NCBI RefSeq assembly: GCF_015776785.2
Contig: NZ_LFMD02000002.1
Location: 490,125-554,124, forward strand
DNA length: 64,000 nt
Direction of reading: 5' to 3'
Source of the DNA: Kitasatospora sp. SUK 42
GTDB lineage: Bacteria; Actinomycetota; Actinomycetes; Streptomycetales; Streptomycetaceae
In this document: positions 8,481 through 16,782 of the stretch, in pieces
Layout of the letters: each line of letters starts with the position of its first letter
Position numbering within the stretch: position 1 is the first letter of the stretch
Made by a program: the position numbers and the translations under genes
The notes under the pieces: generated by a model
The model's database searches: none
The model's input: only the letters and a program-made list of their open reading frames with translations
What the model was told of the DNA's origin: nothing

Positions 8481-9866
8481 TCACTTCGGCCAGGCGGCGT
8501 CGATGTCGGCGGCGGTCTTCTGGATCGACTGCCCCTCCGCGAACCAGGCGGTCAGCGACTTCCACTCCTGCCCTGAGCCGACCGCCGCGGGCATCATGTC
8601 GGAGGCGTCGAAGCGGAAGGTCGCGCCCGGGTCGGTCAGCGCCGCCGCCGAGAGCTGGTCGATCGGGTCGGTGTACAGGCTCTTGTCCACGCCCTGGTTG
8701 GCCGAGACCCAGCCGGTCGCCGTCCGCACCCGGCTGCTCGCCCAGTCCGAGCTGGACAGGTAGTTCTGCACCGCCTGCACCTCGGGCCGGCCGGAGAAGG
8801 CGGTCAGGAACTCGCCGCCGCCCTCGACCGGGTTGGCGACCGACGGGTTGACGGCGGGCAGGCGGAAGGCGAAGACGTCGCCGTCCGGGCCGACCTTGGT
8901 GCCCTTGGGCCACATCGCCTCGTAGAAGGAGGCCTGCTGGAGCATCGCGCACTTGCCGGTGAGGATCGGCGCACCCGCGTCCTGGAAGGTGGTGGTGGCG
9001 ATCGACTTCACGTCGCCGTAGCCGCCGTTGACCCAGGCCGGGTTCAGCATCCAGTCGGCGACGGTCCTCATCGCGGTGGTGATCTTCTCGTCCGAGAACT
9101 TCACCTGGTGGCCCACCCACTGGTCGTACACCTCGCCGCCGTACGTGCCCAGCACCACCTCCTCCAGCCAGTCGGTGGCCGGCCAGCCGGTGGCGGTACC
9201 TGAGGCGATGCCGCCGCACCACGGCTTGGCACCGCCCGCCTTGGCGATCCGGTCGCTGAGCGCCATCAGGTCCGCCCAGGTCTTCGGCGTCTCGTAGCCG
9301 GCCGCCTTGAAGGTCTTCGGCGAGTACCAGACCAGCGACTTCATGTTGGCGCTCATCGGGGCCGCGTAGAAGGTGCCGTCGACCGAGCCGTAGGCCTTCC
9401 AGGCCGGGCTCCACTTGTCCTCGTTGGCGACGGTCTGCGCGGGCGGCTTGACCACCTTCCCGCTCTTGACCATCTGCGCCAGCAGGCCGGGCTGCGGGAT
9501 GACCGCGAAGTCCGGGGCGTTGCCGCCGGCCACCCGGACCGGCAGCTGGGACTCGAAGTCGTTGGACCCCTCATAACTGATCTTGATCCCGGTGCACCTG
9601 CTGAACTCGGCCCAGGACTTCTCCAGGCTGTCCGACTCCGGGCTGAGGATCGAGGCGAACATCGTCACCGTCGCGCCCGAATGGCCCGCGTACGGCTGGT
9701 ACTTGGCACAGTCACCGGTCAGCGACTGGGCGGCTCCACCGCCACCGCCCGAACCGCCGGAGCTGTTCGAGCAGGCCGCGGTCAGCACCAGCGCCGCCAA
9801 CAGGGCGGGCGCGGCGGCCAGACGACGGCGGTAACCCGCGGACGGCGCGGTCGGTTTGAGAGTCAA
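8481..9866 (-). CDS. Extracellular sugar-binding lipoprotein (SBP family 1)
   Basis: Secreted lipoprotein of 461 residues. The signal peptide RRRLAAAPALLAALVLTAAC ends in the lipobox LTAAC, followed by a Ser/Gly linker. The mature part is a family 1 solute-binding fold: TVTMFASILSPESDSLEKSW, YEGSNDFESQLPVRVAGGNA PDFAVIPQPG and late PWCGGIAS-type segments. It captures a sugar or oligosaccharide for the two downstream permeases. The ligand is not predictable. The ATG at 9866 has GCGAGGAGGACC upstream. A perfect 16-bp LacI-like palindrome lies about 95 bp upstream (9962-9977). Confidence 0.93.
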   Translation of the reverse strand: MTLKPTAPSAGYRRRLAAAPALLAALVLTAACSNSSGGSGGGGGAAQSLTGDCAKYQPYAGHSGATVTMFASILSPESDSLEKSWAEFSRCTGIKISYEGSNDFESQLPVRVAGGNAPDFAVIPQPGLLAQMVKSGKVVKPPAQTVANEDKWSPAWKAYGSVDGTFYAAPMSANMKSLVWYSPKTFKAAGYETPKTWADLMALSDRIAKAGGAKPWCGGIASGTATGWPATDWLEEVVLGTYGGEVYDQWVGHQVKFSDEKITTAMRTVADWMLNPAWVNGGYGDVKSIATTTFQDAGAPILTGKCAMLQQASFYEAMWPKGTKVGPDGDVFAFRLPAVNPSVANPVEGGGEFLTAFSGRPEVQAVQNYLSSSDWASSRVRTATGWVSANQGVDKSLYTDPIDQLSAAALTDPGATFRFDASDMMPAAVGSGQEWKSLTAWFAEGQSIQKTAADIDAAWPK

Positions 9867-9961
9867 TGCGGTCCTCCTCGCCAGGGCGTGCTGCCGACTG
9901 TGAGCTGAACGACATTGCGCTGTACCGGAAATGGGCGTGCGGAGGTCACGGGCGAGCGGCG

Positions 9962-9977
9962 GTCGAACCGGTTCGAC
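9962..9977. promoter_or_regulatory. Perfect 16-bp LacI/GalR-type palindrome
   Basis: GTCGAACCGGTTCGAC, with a central CG, is the architecture of LacI-family operators. It sits upstream of the sugar-binding lipoprotein gene. No LacI-family gene is in the window, so the repressor would be encoded elsewhere. Confidence 0.65.
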
Positions 9978-10063
9978 GACGTTAACTCAGCCGTCGGCCG
10001 CCGCCAAGGTCCACGGCCGGCCCTCACCCACCGGTGCCCCAACCGTGACCACCGGAAGCCGAA

Positions 10064-10090
10064 GGCCCCGCCCGAAAGCCGGACGGGGCC
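10064..10090 (-). terminator. Putative terminator of the conservon operon
   Basis: GGCCCCG (10064-10070) pairs with CGGGGCC (10084-10090), with further inner pairing. It lies about 30 bp past the last P450 stop. Confidence 0.6.
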
Positions 10091-10118
10091 AAGGCCTTGA
10101 CGTGAGGTCAGTGAACCG

Positions 10119-11333
10119 TCACCAGAGCCGGACGGGCAGCTCCAGCAGGCTGTTCACCACCAGCGACGGGCTCGGCCGCAGCTCGGCGTCCGGCACCTCC
10201 AGCGACAGCGAGGGGAAGCGCTCGAACAGCGCCGGCAGCGCGATCCCCGCCTCCAACCGGGCCAGCGGCGAACCCGGGCAGACGTGCGGGCCGTGCCCGA
10301 ACGACAGGTGGCGGGACGGGTCCCGGGTGATGTCGAACAGCTCCGCCGTCACCCCGTGCTGCAGCGGGTCCCGTCCGATCGCGTTGTACGAGACCAGCAC
10401 CGGCTCGCCCGCCGGGATCACCACCCCGCCGACCGGGATGGACTCGGCGGCGAAGCGGAACAGGAAGTTGCTGGTCGGCGGCGTCCAGCGGAGCGACTCC
10501 TCGACCACCGCGTCCCAGGACACCTTCCCCGAGTGCACCAGCTCCAGCTGGTCCGGGTGCGCCAGCAGCGCCCGCACCGCGTTGCCGATCAGGTTCACCG
10601 TGGTCTCGTGACCGGCCGCGATGATCACCCGCAGGGTGGCCGCCGCCTCCTCGTCGGTGAGCGCCCCACCCTCGGTGTCCGCCGCCAGCAGCACGCTCGC
10701 CAGGTCCTCGCCCGGCGCCGAACGACGCTGCGCCACCAGGCCGTTGACGAAGGCGTTCAGCCCGGCGACGGTCGCCTGGATGCCCGCCGGGTCGGGCTTG
10801 GTGCCGAAGAACCGCTCGTACAGGTCGCGCAGCAGGTCGTGGTCCGACTCCGGCACGCCCAGCAGCGAGCAGATCACCGTCATCGGCAGCGGGAAGGCGA
10901 AGGCGGTCTTGAGGTCGACCACCGGCTCCCCGGCCGCCAGGGAGTCCAGCAGCGCACGGGTGATCTCCGCCACCCGCGGGCGCATCAGCTCGACCCGGCG
11001 CGGGGTGAAGGCCTGCGCGACCAGCGCCCGCAGCCGGCGGTGCTCGGCACCGTCCGTGGTCACCATGCTCGGGCCGGGCACCGCCAGGCCGATCAGCGGC
11101 CAGGTCTTCGGCACCTCACCGCGCTGGTAGGCCGACCAGTGCCCGGCGTCCTTCACCAGCCGGGCGTCGGTGAGCAGGTCACGCGCCTCCGCGTGCCGGG
11201 TCACCGCCCAGGCGGCGACCCCGCCGGGCAGCACCACCGGCACCACCGGGCCGGCGGCCCGCAGCAGGGCCCCCTCGGCGGCGTTGTCACGGGCCAGCGG
11301 GTCGAGGGCGATCGGGGCCGGGGCAGCGGTCAT
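10119..11333 (-). CDS. Cytochrome P450, CYP154-like, conservon-linked
   Basis: Soluble class I bacterial P450 of about 404 residues. The oxygen-activation helix has AAGHETTVNLIG, the K-helix ExxR is present in EESLRWTPP, and the heme loop is FGHGPHVCPGSPLARLE with the Cys ligand. ATG at 11333 (MTAAPAPIALDPLARD) is chosen; a TTG three codons upstream sits very close to AAGGAGAG and is an alternative. It is the last gene of the conservon, 28 bp after the CYP157-like gene. From what is known in S. coelicolor, CYP154/CYP157 pairs recur in conservons. No ferredoxin or reductase gene is adjacent. Substrate unknown. Confidence 0.92.
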   Translation of the reverse strand: MTAAPAPIALDPLARDNAAEGALLRAAGPVVPVVLPGGVAAWAVTRHAEARDLLTDARLVKDAGHWSAYQRGEVPKTWPLIGLAVPGPSMVTTDGAEHRRLRALVAQAFTPRRVELMRPRVAEITRALLDSLAAGEPVVDLKTAFAFPLPMTVICSLLGVPESDHDLLRDLYERFFGTKPDPAGIQATVAGLNAFVNGLVAQRRSAPGEDLASVLLAADTEGGALTDEEAAATLRVIIAAGHETTVNLIGNAVRALLAHPDQLELVHSGKVSWDAVVEESLRWTPPTSNFLFRFAAESIPVGGVVIPAGEPVLVSYNAIGRDPLQHGVTAELFDITRDPSRHLSFGHGPHVCPGSPLARLEAGIALPALFERFPSLSLEVPDAELRPSPSLVVNSLLELPVRLW

Positions 11334-11370
11334 CGGCGGCAACTCTCCTTCAGGTGACAGGACTTGGAAA

Positions 11371-12615
11371 TCAGGCCGGGTGGCCGGGGGTGAACGAGAC
11401 CGGCAGCGCCACCAGCCCGCGCACCCAGGCCGACGGCCGCCACACCAGCGCGTGCTCGGCCACCGCCAGCCGCAGGTCCGGCAGCCGGTCCAGCAGCACC
11501 TCGATCGCGGTGGTGGCGATCACCTCGGCCGCCTCCTGCGCCGGGAACGGGCAGCCGTGCTCGCCGTACGAGTAGCTCATGTGCGCCCGGTTGCCCTCGG
11601 CCGGGCGGCCGTCGGCCTGCCGCACCGCCGGATCCGCGTTCGCCCCGGCGAACCCGAGCAGGACCATGTCCCCCTCGGCGATCCGCTGGCCGCCCAGCTG
11701 GGTGTCCCGGACCGCCCAGCGGCCGGCGAAGATCTGGGTCGGGGTGTCCTCCCAGAGCGCCTCGTTGAGCGCCTGGCTGATGCTGCGCCGGCCGCCGGCC
11801 AGCGAGGCGGCGAAGCGCGCGTCGGTGAGCATCAGCCGCAGCGCGTTGGAGATCCAGTACGAGGTCGGCTGGTGGCCCGCGATCAGCAGCACCCGCAGGT
11901 CGCGCATCACCTCGTCATGGGTCAGCCCGACCGGGTGCTCCAGCATCCGCGAGGCCACGTCGGCACCCGGGTACTCGGCCTTCTCCTCGACCAGGGCGTG
12001 CATCAGCTCCAGCAGCCGCTGGGCGCCGGCCGGGGCGTCCGCGCCGCCGTCCAGCATCGCCAGCAGCGCCGCGATCAGCTGCGGAGCCTGTTCCTCGTCC
12101 AGGCCCAGCACCCGGCACAGCACCAGCAGCGGCATCTGGTGCGCGTACTCCGCGACCAGGTCGGCCTCGCCACGCCCGGCGAACTCGTCGATCAGCCGGT
12201 CGGCGATCTCCTCGCCGTGCTTGCGCAGCTCGTACGGGTCGATCCCGGCCAGCGCGTCCGTGACCGCGCGGGAGCGGCGCACGTGCTCCTCGCCCTCGGC
12301 GTACAGGATCGACGGCACCGGGGCCATCATCGGCTTCAGCGGCCAGTCGGCGGGCAGCGTGGACCAGGCGTGCCAGCGGCTGGAGTCGCGGCCGAACAGC
12401 TGCGGCTGGCCGGTGACCTGCTGCAGCTCGCGGTAGCCGATGACCAGCCAGGCGGGCACGCCTCCGGCCAGCTCGACCGGGGCGACCGGGCCGTGCGCGG
12501 CGCGCAGCTCGCGGTAGAGCTGGGCCGGATCGGTCTGGAAGCGCGGCCCGTACAGCGGCGTGGCGCCGGCGTGCGCCGGGCAGCCCGGGGGCGGGGTGAC
12601 GGCGGGCTCGGTCAC
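11371..12615 (-). CDS. Atypical cytochrome P450, CYP157-like, without ExxR
   Basis: 414 residues with an overall P450 fold but degenerate canonical motifs. The K-helix has E285-A-L-W288 (coordinates about 11763-11752) where ExxR is expected. The heme loop is YSYGEHGCPFPAQE, keeping the Cys thiolate (C355) but not the F-G-x-G-x-H pattern, and the I-helix has AGHQPTSY instead of AGxxTT. Known biology: the CYP157 family was described as lacking ExxR and as sitting beside CYP154 in conservons, which matches here. The ATG at 12615 overlaps the cvnD stop by 4 bp. A role in signalling or as partner of the next P450 is inferred; activity is uncertain. Confidence 0.9.
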   Translation of the reverse strand: MTEPAVTPPPGCPAHAGATPLYGPRFQTDPAQLYRELRAAHGPVAPVELAGGVPAWLVIGYRELQQVTGQPQLFGRDSSRWHAWSTLPADWPLKPMMAPVPSILYAEGEEHVRRSRAVTDALAGIDPYELRKHGEEIADRLIDEFAGRGEADLVAEYAHQMPLLVLCRVLGLDEEQAPQLIAALLAMLDGGADAPAGAQRLLELMHALVEEKAEYPGADVASRMLEHPVGLTHDEVMRDLRVLLIAGHQPTSYWISNALRLMLTDARFAASLAGGRRSISQALNEALWEDTPTQIFAGRWAVRDTQLGGQRIAEGDMVLLGFAGANADPAVRQADGRPAEGNRAHMSYSYGEHGCPFPAQEAAEVIATTAIEVLLDRLPDLRLAVAEHALVWRPSAWVRGLVALPVSFTPGHPA

Positions 12616-13370
12616 GGGGTGCTCTCCTCGTAGATCGCGGCGGGTGCTCCGGCGAGCGCGGGCAGCTCGGCAGCAAGCTCAGGCGGCTCGGCAGCAAACG
12701 CGGGCAGCTCGGCAGCGAGCTCGGCCGGCTCGGCTCCGGCGAGGGCCGCCAGGTGGTGGACCAGGGCGATGAGCACCCGCTTGCCGGACTCCCGGTCGCG
12801 GGCGTCACAGTCCACCAACGGCACCTCGGGCGGCAGGTCCAGGGCCTCGCGGACCTGCTCCAGGCTGTGGCTGGGCTCGCCGAAGTTGTTGCGGGCGACG
12901 ATGAACGGCGTGCCGTGGTGCTCCAACCGGTCGATCGCGTACCAGGAGTCCTCCAGCCGCCGGGTGTCCACCAGGACGACCGCGCCCAGGGCGCCGCTGA
13001 ACAGCCGGTCCCAGAGGAACCAGAAGCGCTCCTGTCCGGGCGCGCCGAACAGGTACAGCACCTGGCGCTCGGACAGGGTGATCCGGCCGAAGTCGAAGGC
13101 GACCGTGGTGGAGCGCTTGCCCCAGCTGCCGGCCGGGTCGATGCCCTCCCCCGCCCGGGTCATCACCTCCTCGGTGTTCAGCGGGCGGATCTCGCTGACC
13201 GAACCGACCAGGGTGGTCTTGCCGACCCCGAAACCGCCGACCACCACGATCTTGAGCGCGTTGTCGGCGGTCGCCCGCAGCGGGGTCCGCGTGACGGGCC
13301 GGTGGTCCTGGATGTCCCGGTGGTCCTGGTGGTCCCGGTGGTCCTGGAGGTCAGAGCCGTTGGAGGCCAT
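12612..13370 (-). CDS. cvnD: CvnD: conservon Ras-like GTP-binding protein
   Basis: 252 residues. Walker A is GGFGVGKTTLVGSVSE, the switch/G3 region is LYLFGAPGQERFWFLWDRLF, and residues around RNNFGE stand in the guanine-recognition position. It resembles MglA/Ras-like small GTPases. The ATG at 13370 overlaps cvnC by 20 bp. The N-terminus has a repeated DHRDHQDHRDIQDHR tract encoded by GGTCCTGGTGGTCC-type repeats. The C-terminus (about residues 212-245) has repeated AELxAELPALAxEP units; both tails are unusual for the family. Known role: conservon proteins form a membrane-associated complex resembling eukaryotic G-protein signalling, with CvnD binding nucleotide. Confidence 0.92.
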   Translation of the reverse strand: MASNGSDLQDHRDHQDHRDIQDHRPVTRTPLRATADNALKIVVVGGFGVGKTTLVGSVSEIRPLNTEEVMTRAGEGIDPAGSWGKRSTTVAFDFGRITLSERQVLYLFGAPGQERFWFLWDRLFSGALGAVVLVDTRRLEDSWYAIDRLEHHGTPFIVARNNFGEPSHSLEQVREALDLPPEVPLVDCDARDRESGKRVLIALVHHLAALAGAEPAELAAELPAFAAEPPELAAELPALAGAPAAIYEESTP

Positions 13371-13719
13371 GCAGCACCTGCTTCAGCGTGTCGAGGTCGG
13401 GCAGCCGGGCCTTGTTCGGCGCGAACCGGGGGTGGCGGGCGGTGACCGCCCCGGATTCCAGCAGGTCGCCGAGCAGGATCTTCACCACCGAGACGGGCAG
13501 CGCCAGCTCCGCCGCCACCTCCACGACGGCGGTCGGGGCCTCGCACATCCGCAGGATCCGGGCGTGCTCCGACTGCATCCCGGGCGTCGGCTGCCGTTCC
13601 GCGACGATCAGGGTGACCAGGTCGAAGGCGTTCTCCGGGGCGCGGCTGCGGCCCCCGGTGATCGTGTAGAGGCGGTCCGGGTCGTCGTCCCGGCCCGGCA
13701 GCACGGGCCCGGCGTTCAT
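13351..13719 (-). CDS. cvnC: CvnC: DUF742 conservon protein
   Basis: 122 residues with the DUF742 core: RLYTITGGRSRAPENAFDLV, then a winged-helix-like segment ARILRMCEAPTAVVEVAAEL, PVSVVKILLGDLLESGAV and a C-terminal DLDTLKQVLHGLQRL. The ATG at 13719 overlaps the cvnB stop by 4 bp (ATGA), and its end overlaps cvnD by 20 bp. Known role: accessory component of the CvnABCD complex, probably linking the sensor and the GTPase. Confidence 0.93.
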   Translation of the reverse strand: MNAGPVLPGRDDDPDRLYTITGGRSRAPENAFDLVTLIVAERQPTPGMQSEHARILRMCEAPTAVVEVAAELALPVSVVKILLGDLLESGAVTARHPRFAPNKARLPDLDTLKQVLHGLQRL

Positions 13720-14156
13720 ATCCCGGCGCCCTCTCGGGTGGCGGCCTCGTCGCTCTCCTCGCCCCGGGCCGGGGCGCTGAGGTGGATGCCGATCTGCTCG
13801 ATCAGGCCGTGCATGTTGTGGCCGACCACGCCCACGTCCGCGTCCTCGTCCGTGACCACCGCCAGGTGCGCGCCCTCGCCGGCCGCCACGATGCACAGGA
13901 TGCCGCCGTGGAACTCGGTCATCGACTGCCGGACGCCGCCGCTGCCGTCGCCGAACTCGATCGAGGCGCCGTGCGCCAGGCTCTGCAGGCCGGAGGCGAT
14001 CGCGGCCAGCTGGTCGGCCTGGTCGGTGCTCAGCCCGGCGGTGTGACAGAGCTTGAGGCCGTCGGCGGAGAGGACCAGGGCGTGCCGGGTGCCGGGGGTC
14101 GCCGCCAGCAGGTTCTCCAACAGCCAGTCGAGGTCGCGGTCGGTGGCGCTGCTCAT
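13716..14156 (-). CDS. cvnB: CvnB: roadblock/LC7 domain conservon protein
   Basis: 146 residues, a single roadblock/LC7 (MglB-like) domain: LDWLLENLLAATPGTRHALV, LSADGLKLCHTAGLSTDQAD, AAIASGLQSLAHGASIEFGD and GILCIVAAGEGAHLAVVTDE. MglB-type proteins act on small GTPases, so regulation of CvnD nucleotide state is expected. The ATG at 14156 overlaps the cvnA stop (TGATG), and its own stop overlaps cvnC by 4 bp. Confidence 0.94.
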   Translation of the reverse strand: MSSATDRDLDWLLENLLAATPGTRHALVLSADGLKLCHTAGLSTDQADQLAAIASGLQSLAHGASIEFGDGSGGVRQSMTEFHGGILCIVAAGEGAHLAVVTDEDADVGVVGHNMHGLIEQIGIHLSAPARGEESDEAATREGAGI

Positions 14157-15949
14157 CAGGAATCCTTCTCGGTGACGGGGGAAGCGTCGGGCGTGGTACC
14201 GGTGTCCGTGGCCGGCGCGGTGTCGGGCGAGCCGCCCGACGGGGTGCCCGCGGCCGGTGTGGCGGCCGGTACGGGCGTCGCGGACGGCACGGGCACCGCC
14301 GGCTGGGCCGCCCGGCGGAAGGCGCCGAACCGGGCGGCGGAGTTCGCCGCGTCGGCCCGTACGGGCTTCGTAGCCGGGGCCGCCGCCGGGGTGGTGGTGG
14401 CCAGCGTCTGCCCGCGGCGGCGCTGCGGCAGACCGCTGTCGGTCATCCGGGCGGGCGCGGTCAGGGCGGGAACGGCGGGGGCCGGAACCGCCATGGCGTT
14501 CGTCGGGCCCCCCGACACGGCGGGAGCGGAGGGCGCGGGCGGCAGCGGGGCGGGCGCCGGGCGGGCGGGGGTGAGCGCGGGGCGCGGAGACTCCACCGCA
14601 GGCGCCTGGACCGGGACGGGCGCCGCAGCGGGCGCCGGCTCCACGTGCGTGACCAGCTGCTGGGGGATCAGCATCACCACCCCCGTGCCACCGCGCGCCG
14701 ACGGCCGGAAGGAGATCTGCAGGCCGTGCTTGCGCGCCAGCACGCCGACCACCGCGAGGCCCAGCCGGGTGCCGGCGGAGAGCGTGGTGAGGTCGAGCGG
14801 CTCGGCGGAGACGGCCCGTTCGGCCCGGCGCAGCCAGCTGTCGCTCAGGCCCAGACCGCTGTCCTCGACGGTGACCGCCAGACCGGCCGACACCTCCTCG
14901 ACGTAGACGTGCACCTCGGCCGGCGGGGCGGAGAAGTTGGTGGCGTTGTCCAGCAGTTCGGCCAGCGCGTGCATCACGCCCTCGGCCGCGAAGCCGACCA
15001 CCGCCGCGGTGCTGGCGTTGTGCAGCCGCACCCGCTGGTAGGCGCCGATCCGGCCGAGCGCGCCGCGCAGCACCGACTCCACCGCGATCGGCTTGGCCCA
15101 GCGGCGGCCCGAGCGGGCGCCGGTGAGCACCGCGATGCCGTCCGCCATCCGGCCCGCCTGGGCGGTCGAGTGGTCCAGCCGCAGCAGGTCGCCGAGGACC
15201 TCCTCGTCGTGCCGGTGCTGCATCTCGCGCAGCTCGGCGTGCATGCTCGTGGCCAGCGCCTGCACCCGGCCGGCGGCGGTCGCGCAGACCGCGAGCGCGG
15301 CGGCCCGCAGCCGCTCGCCCCGGCCGATCTCCTCGCCTACGGCGCGCAGCAACGCGTACTGAGGATGCTTGCGGTGGGCGGACAGCGCGCTGTCCACGGC
15401 CGCGCCCCCACGAAGCTTCTTCACCACCTCGGGCAGCACGCCCTCGGGGATCCGTTCCAGCTCGGCCCGCTCGGTGGCGGCCCGCTCCCGCTCGGTCTCG
15501 GCCTCGGCCCGCTCGACGGCCAGCTGGTCCCGCAGCCGGGCCAGCTCGGCGTGCGCGGTGGTGACGTCCGTCTCGGCCCGGGCCTGCTCGGCCCGGGCGG
15601 TGTCCCGTTCGACGAGCGCCGCGCCGGCGCGTTCCCGGGCGGCGGCCTCGGCCTGCCGGGCGGTGCCGGCGACGACCAGCGCGGCCCTGGTCTCCTCGTG
15701 CTGCGCCGCCAGCTCCTCGGCCAGCCGATGGGAGCGCTCGGCGCCGGTCGCGGCCAGGCCGACCGCGATCAGCCAGAGCACCGTGACGGCGGTCACCGCG
15801 AGGGCGGTGAGCGGCTGGTGCGCGCCCAGGGCCCGGACGACGCCGACCGGCGCGGCGACCAGCGCCAGCAGGACGGCGGCCGCCGTGAGGGCGACGGTGC
15901 GCGGCGCGGGGCGGCGCGGCGGACCGTCAGGGCTGGTGGCATCTCTCAT
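14156..15949 (-). CDS. cvnA: CvnA: conservon sensor histidine-kinase-like membrane protein
   Basis: About 597 residues. Two membrane segments lie near the N-terminus (VALTAAAVLLALVAAPVGVV and LTALAVTAVTVLWLIAVGLA). An Ala/Glu/Arg-rich coiled coil follows (about residues 85-185), then a dimer-like region and a HATPase_c domain with N-box LAELLDNATNFSAPPAEVHV and G-box VEDSGLGLSDSWLR. The last about 150 residues are Pro/Ala-rich and probably disordered. There is almost no extracellular domain, so it probably senses a membrane or cytoplasmic signal. ATG at 15949 is preferred to TTG six codons upstream; GAGG lies 9 nt before it. First gene of the conservon, with a promoter at 16103-16130. Confidence 0.92.
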   Translation of the reverse strand: MRDATSPDGPPRRPAPRTVALTAAAVLLALVAAPVGVVRALGAHQPLTALAVTAVTVLWLIAVGLAATGAERSHRLAEELAAQHEETRAALVVAGTARQAEAAARERAGAALVERDTARAEQARAETDVTTAHAELARLRDQLAVERAEAETERERAATERAELERIPEGVLPEVVKKLRGGAAVDSALSAHRKHPQYALLRAVGEEIGRGERLRAAALAVCATAAGRVQALATSMHAELREMQHRHDEEVLGDLLRLDHSTAQAGRMADGIAVLTGARSGRRWAKPIAVESVLRGALGRIGAYQRVRLHNASTAAVVGFAAEGVMHALAELLDNATNFSAPPAEVHVYVEEVSAGLAVTVEDSGLGLSDSWLRRAERAVSAEPLDLTTLSAGTRLGLAVVGVLARKHGLQISFRPSARGGTGVVMLIPQQLVTHVEPAPAAAPVPVQAPAVESPRPALTPARPAPAPLPPAPSAPAVSGGPTNAMAVPAPAVPALTAPARMTDSGLPQRRRGQTLATTTPAAAPATKPVRADAANSAARFGAFRRAAQPAVPVPSATPVPAATPAAGTPSGGSPDTAPATDTGTTPDASPVTEKDS

Positions 15950-16043
15950 CGGTGCGGTCCTCGGCAACGTCGGCGGGCGGCGGCGCGGACGGCGGGTCGG
16001 CAGCGGTCACTGCCGCCGAACCGTCGGTCGGGCGCATACGAGA

Positions 16044-16077
16044 CCGCCCGGCGACGTCGTGAAACGTCTCCGGGCGG
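16044..16077. other. Stem-loop in the cvnA leader / past the ClpN gene
   Basis: CCGCCCGG (16044-16051) pairs with CCGGGCGG (16070-16077), continued after one mismatch by GACGT / ACGTC with a 6-nt loop. It lies downstream of the predicted cvnA start site, so it is both a possible terminator for the ClpN unit and a 5-prime leader structure of the conservon. Confidence 0.65.
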
Positions 16078-16102
16078 CTGATCGGTTCACGCTTTGGGGC
16101 CG

Positions 16103-16130
16103 ATCATATCGATTCAGACTTTGCCCTCAA
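16103..16130 (-). promoter_or_regulatory. Predicted HrdB-type promoter of cvnA
   Basis: On the minus strand, TTGAGG (16130-16125) and TATGAT (16108-16103) are separated by 16 bp, a good match to housekeeping promoters. The start site would be near 16096, giving a leader of about 145 nt before the cvnA ATG. Confidence 0.55.
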
Positions 16131-16213
16131 CCCGCTAGTTGACGGTCTCTCTCCTTCATTCACGCCGAGTACACCGAGCGGCGACCTCGTCCACCCCCAC
16201 CGGGCACCCCGGT

Positions 16214-16780
16214 TCAGGTGAGCGTCGCCTCCACCGCCCGCCGCACGGCCGCCGCGTCGAGCCCGTGATCGGCGATCACCCGCGCCCCGAGCCCCTCCCC
16301 CTCGCGCAGCACCCCGAGCAGCAGGTGCCCCACCGCGATCTCCCCCGACTTCAGCCGCAGCGACTCGCGCAGGGACAGCTCCAGGACCTTCTTCGCCCGG
16401 GCCGTGAACGGGATGTGCCCGCCACCGGCCCCGCCGGTGCGGAACCAGCCCCGGCGCTTCGGCTCCTCCTCGGGCGGGGCGTCCAGCGCGCCCTTTCCGA
16501 AGGCCGACTCGACCGCCGCCCGCACCGCGTCCAGGTCGACCCCGATCGAGGCCAGCGCCTGCGCCTGGTCCCCCTCCCCCAGCAGGCGGCGCACCGCCCG
16601 CAGCACCGCCTCCCGGTCCAGCCCCGCCTCCGTCAGCACCACGACGGCCGGGTCGTCCGTCCGGCCCAGGATCGCCAGCAGCATGTGCTCCGTCCCTACG
16701 CGCTCGTGCCGCAGCTCCCGCGCCGCCTCCTGCGCCGCGACCACGACCTGCCGCGCCCCGATGGTGAACCGCTCGAACAT
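16214..16780 (-). CDS. Stand-alone Clp N-domain protein (ClpC N-domain without AAA modules)
   Basis: 188 residues containing two Clp-N repeats: MFERFTIGARQVVVAAQEAA, RELRHERVGTEHMLLAILGR, then a second repeat around FTARAKKVLELSLRESLRLK and IAVGHLLLGVLREGEGLGAR. There is no Walker motif, so it is not an ATPase. It should have the adaptor- or substrate-binding surface of ClpC. The ATG at 16780 is the conserved MFERFT start. The 30-residue linker holds EEEPKRRGWFRTGGAGGGH. It lies 2 bp downstream of a small HTH gene and is clearly cotranscribed. The pair may be a stress-response unit; similar pairs are common in actinobacteria, but the function is unproven. Confidence 0.9.
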   Translation of the reverse strand: MFERFTIGARQVVVAAQEAARELRHERVGTEHMLLAILGRTDDPAVVVLTEAGLDREAVLRAVRRLLGEGDQAQALASIGVDLDAVRAAVESAFGKGALDAPPEEEPKRRGWFRTGGAGGGHIPFTARAKKVLELSLRESLRLKSGEIAVGHLLLGVLREGEGLGARVIADHGLDAAAVRRAVEATLT

Positions 16781-16782
16781 CG

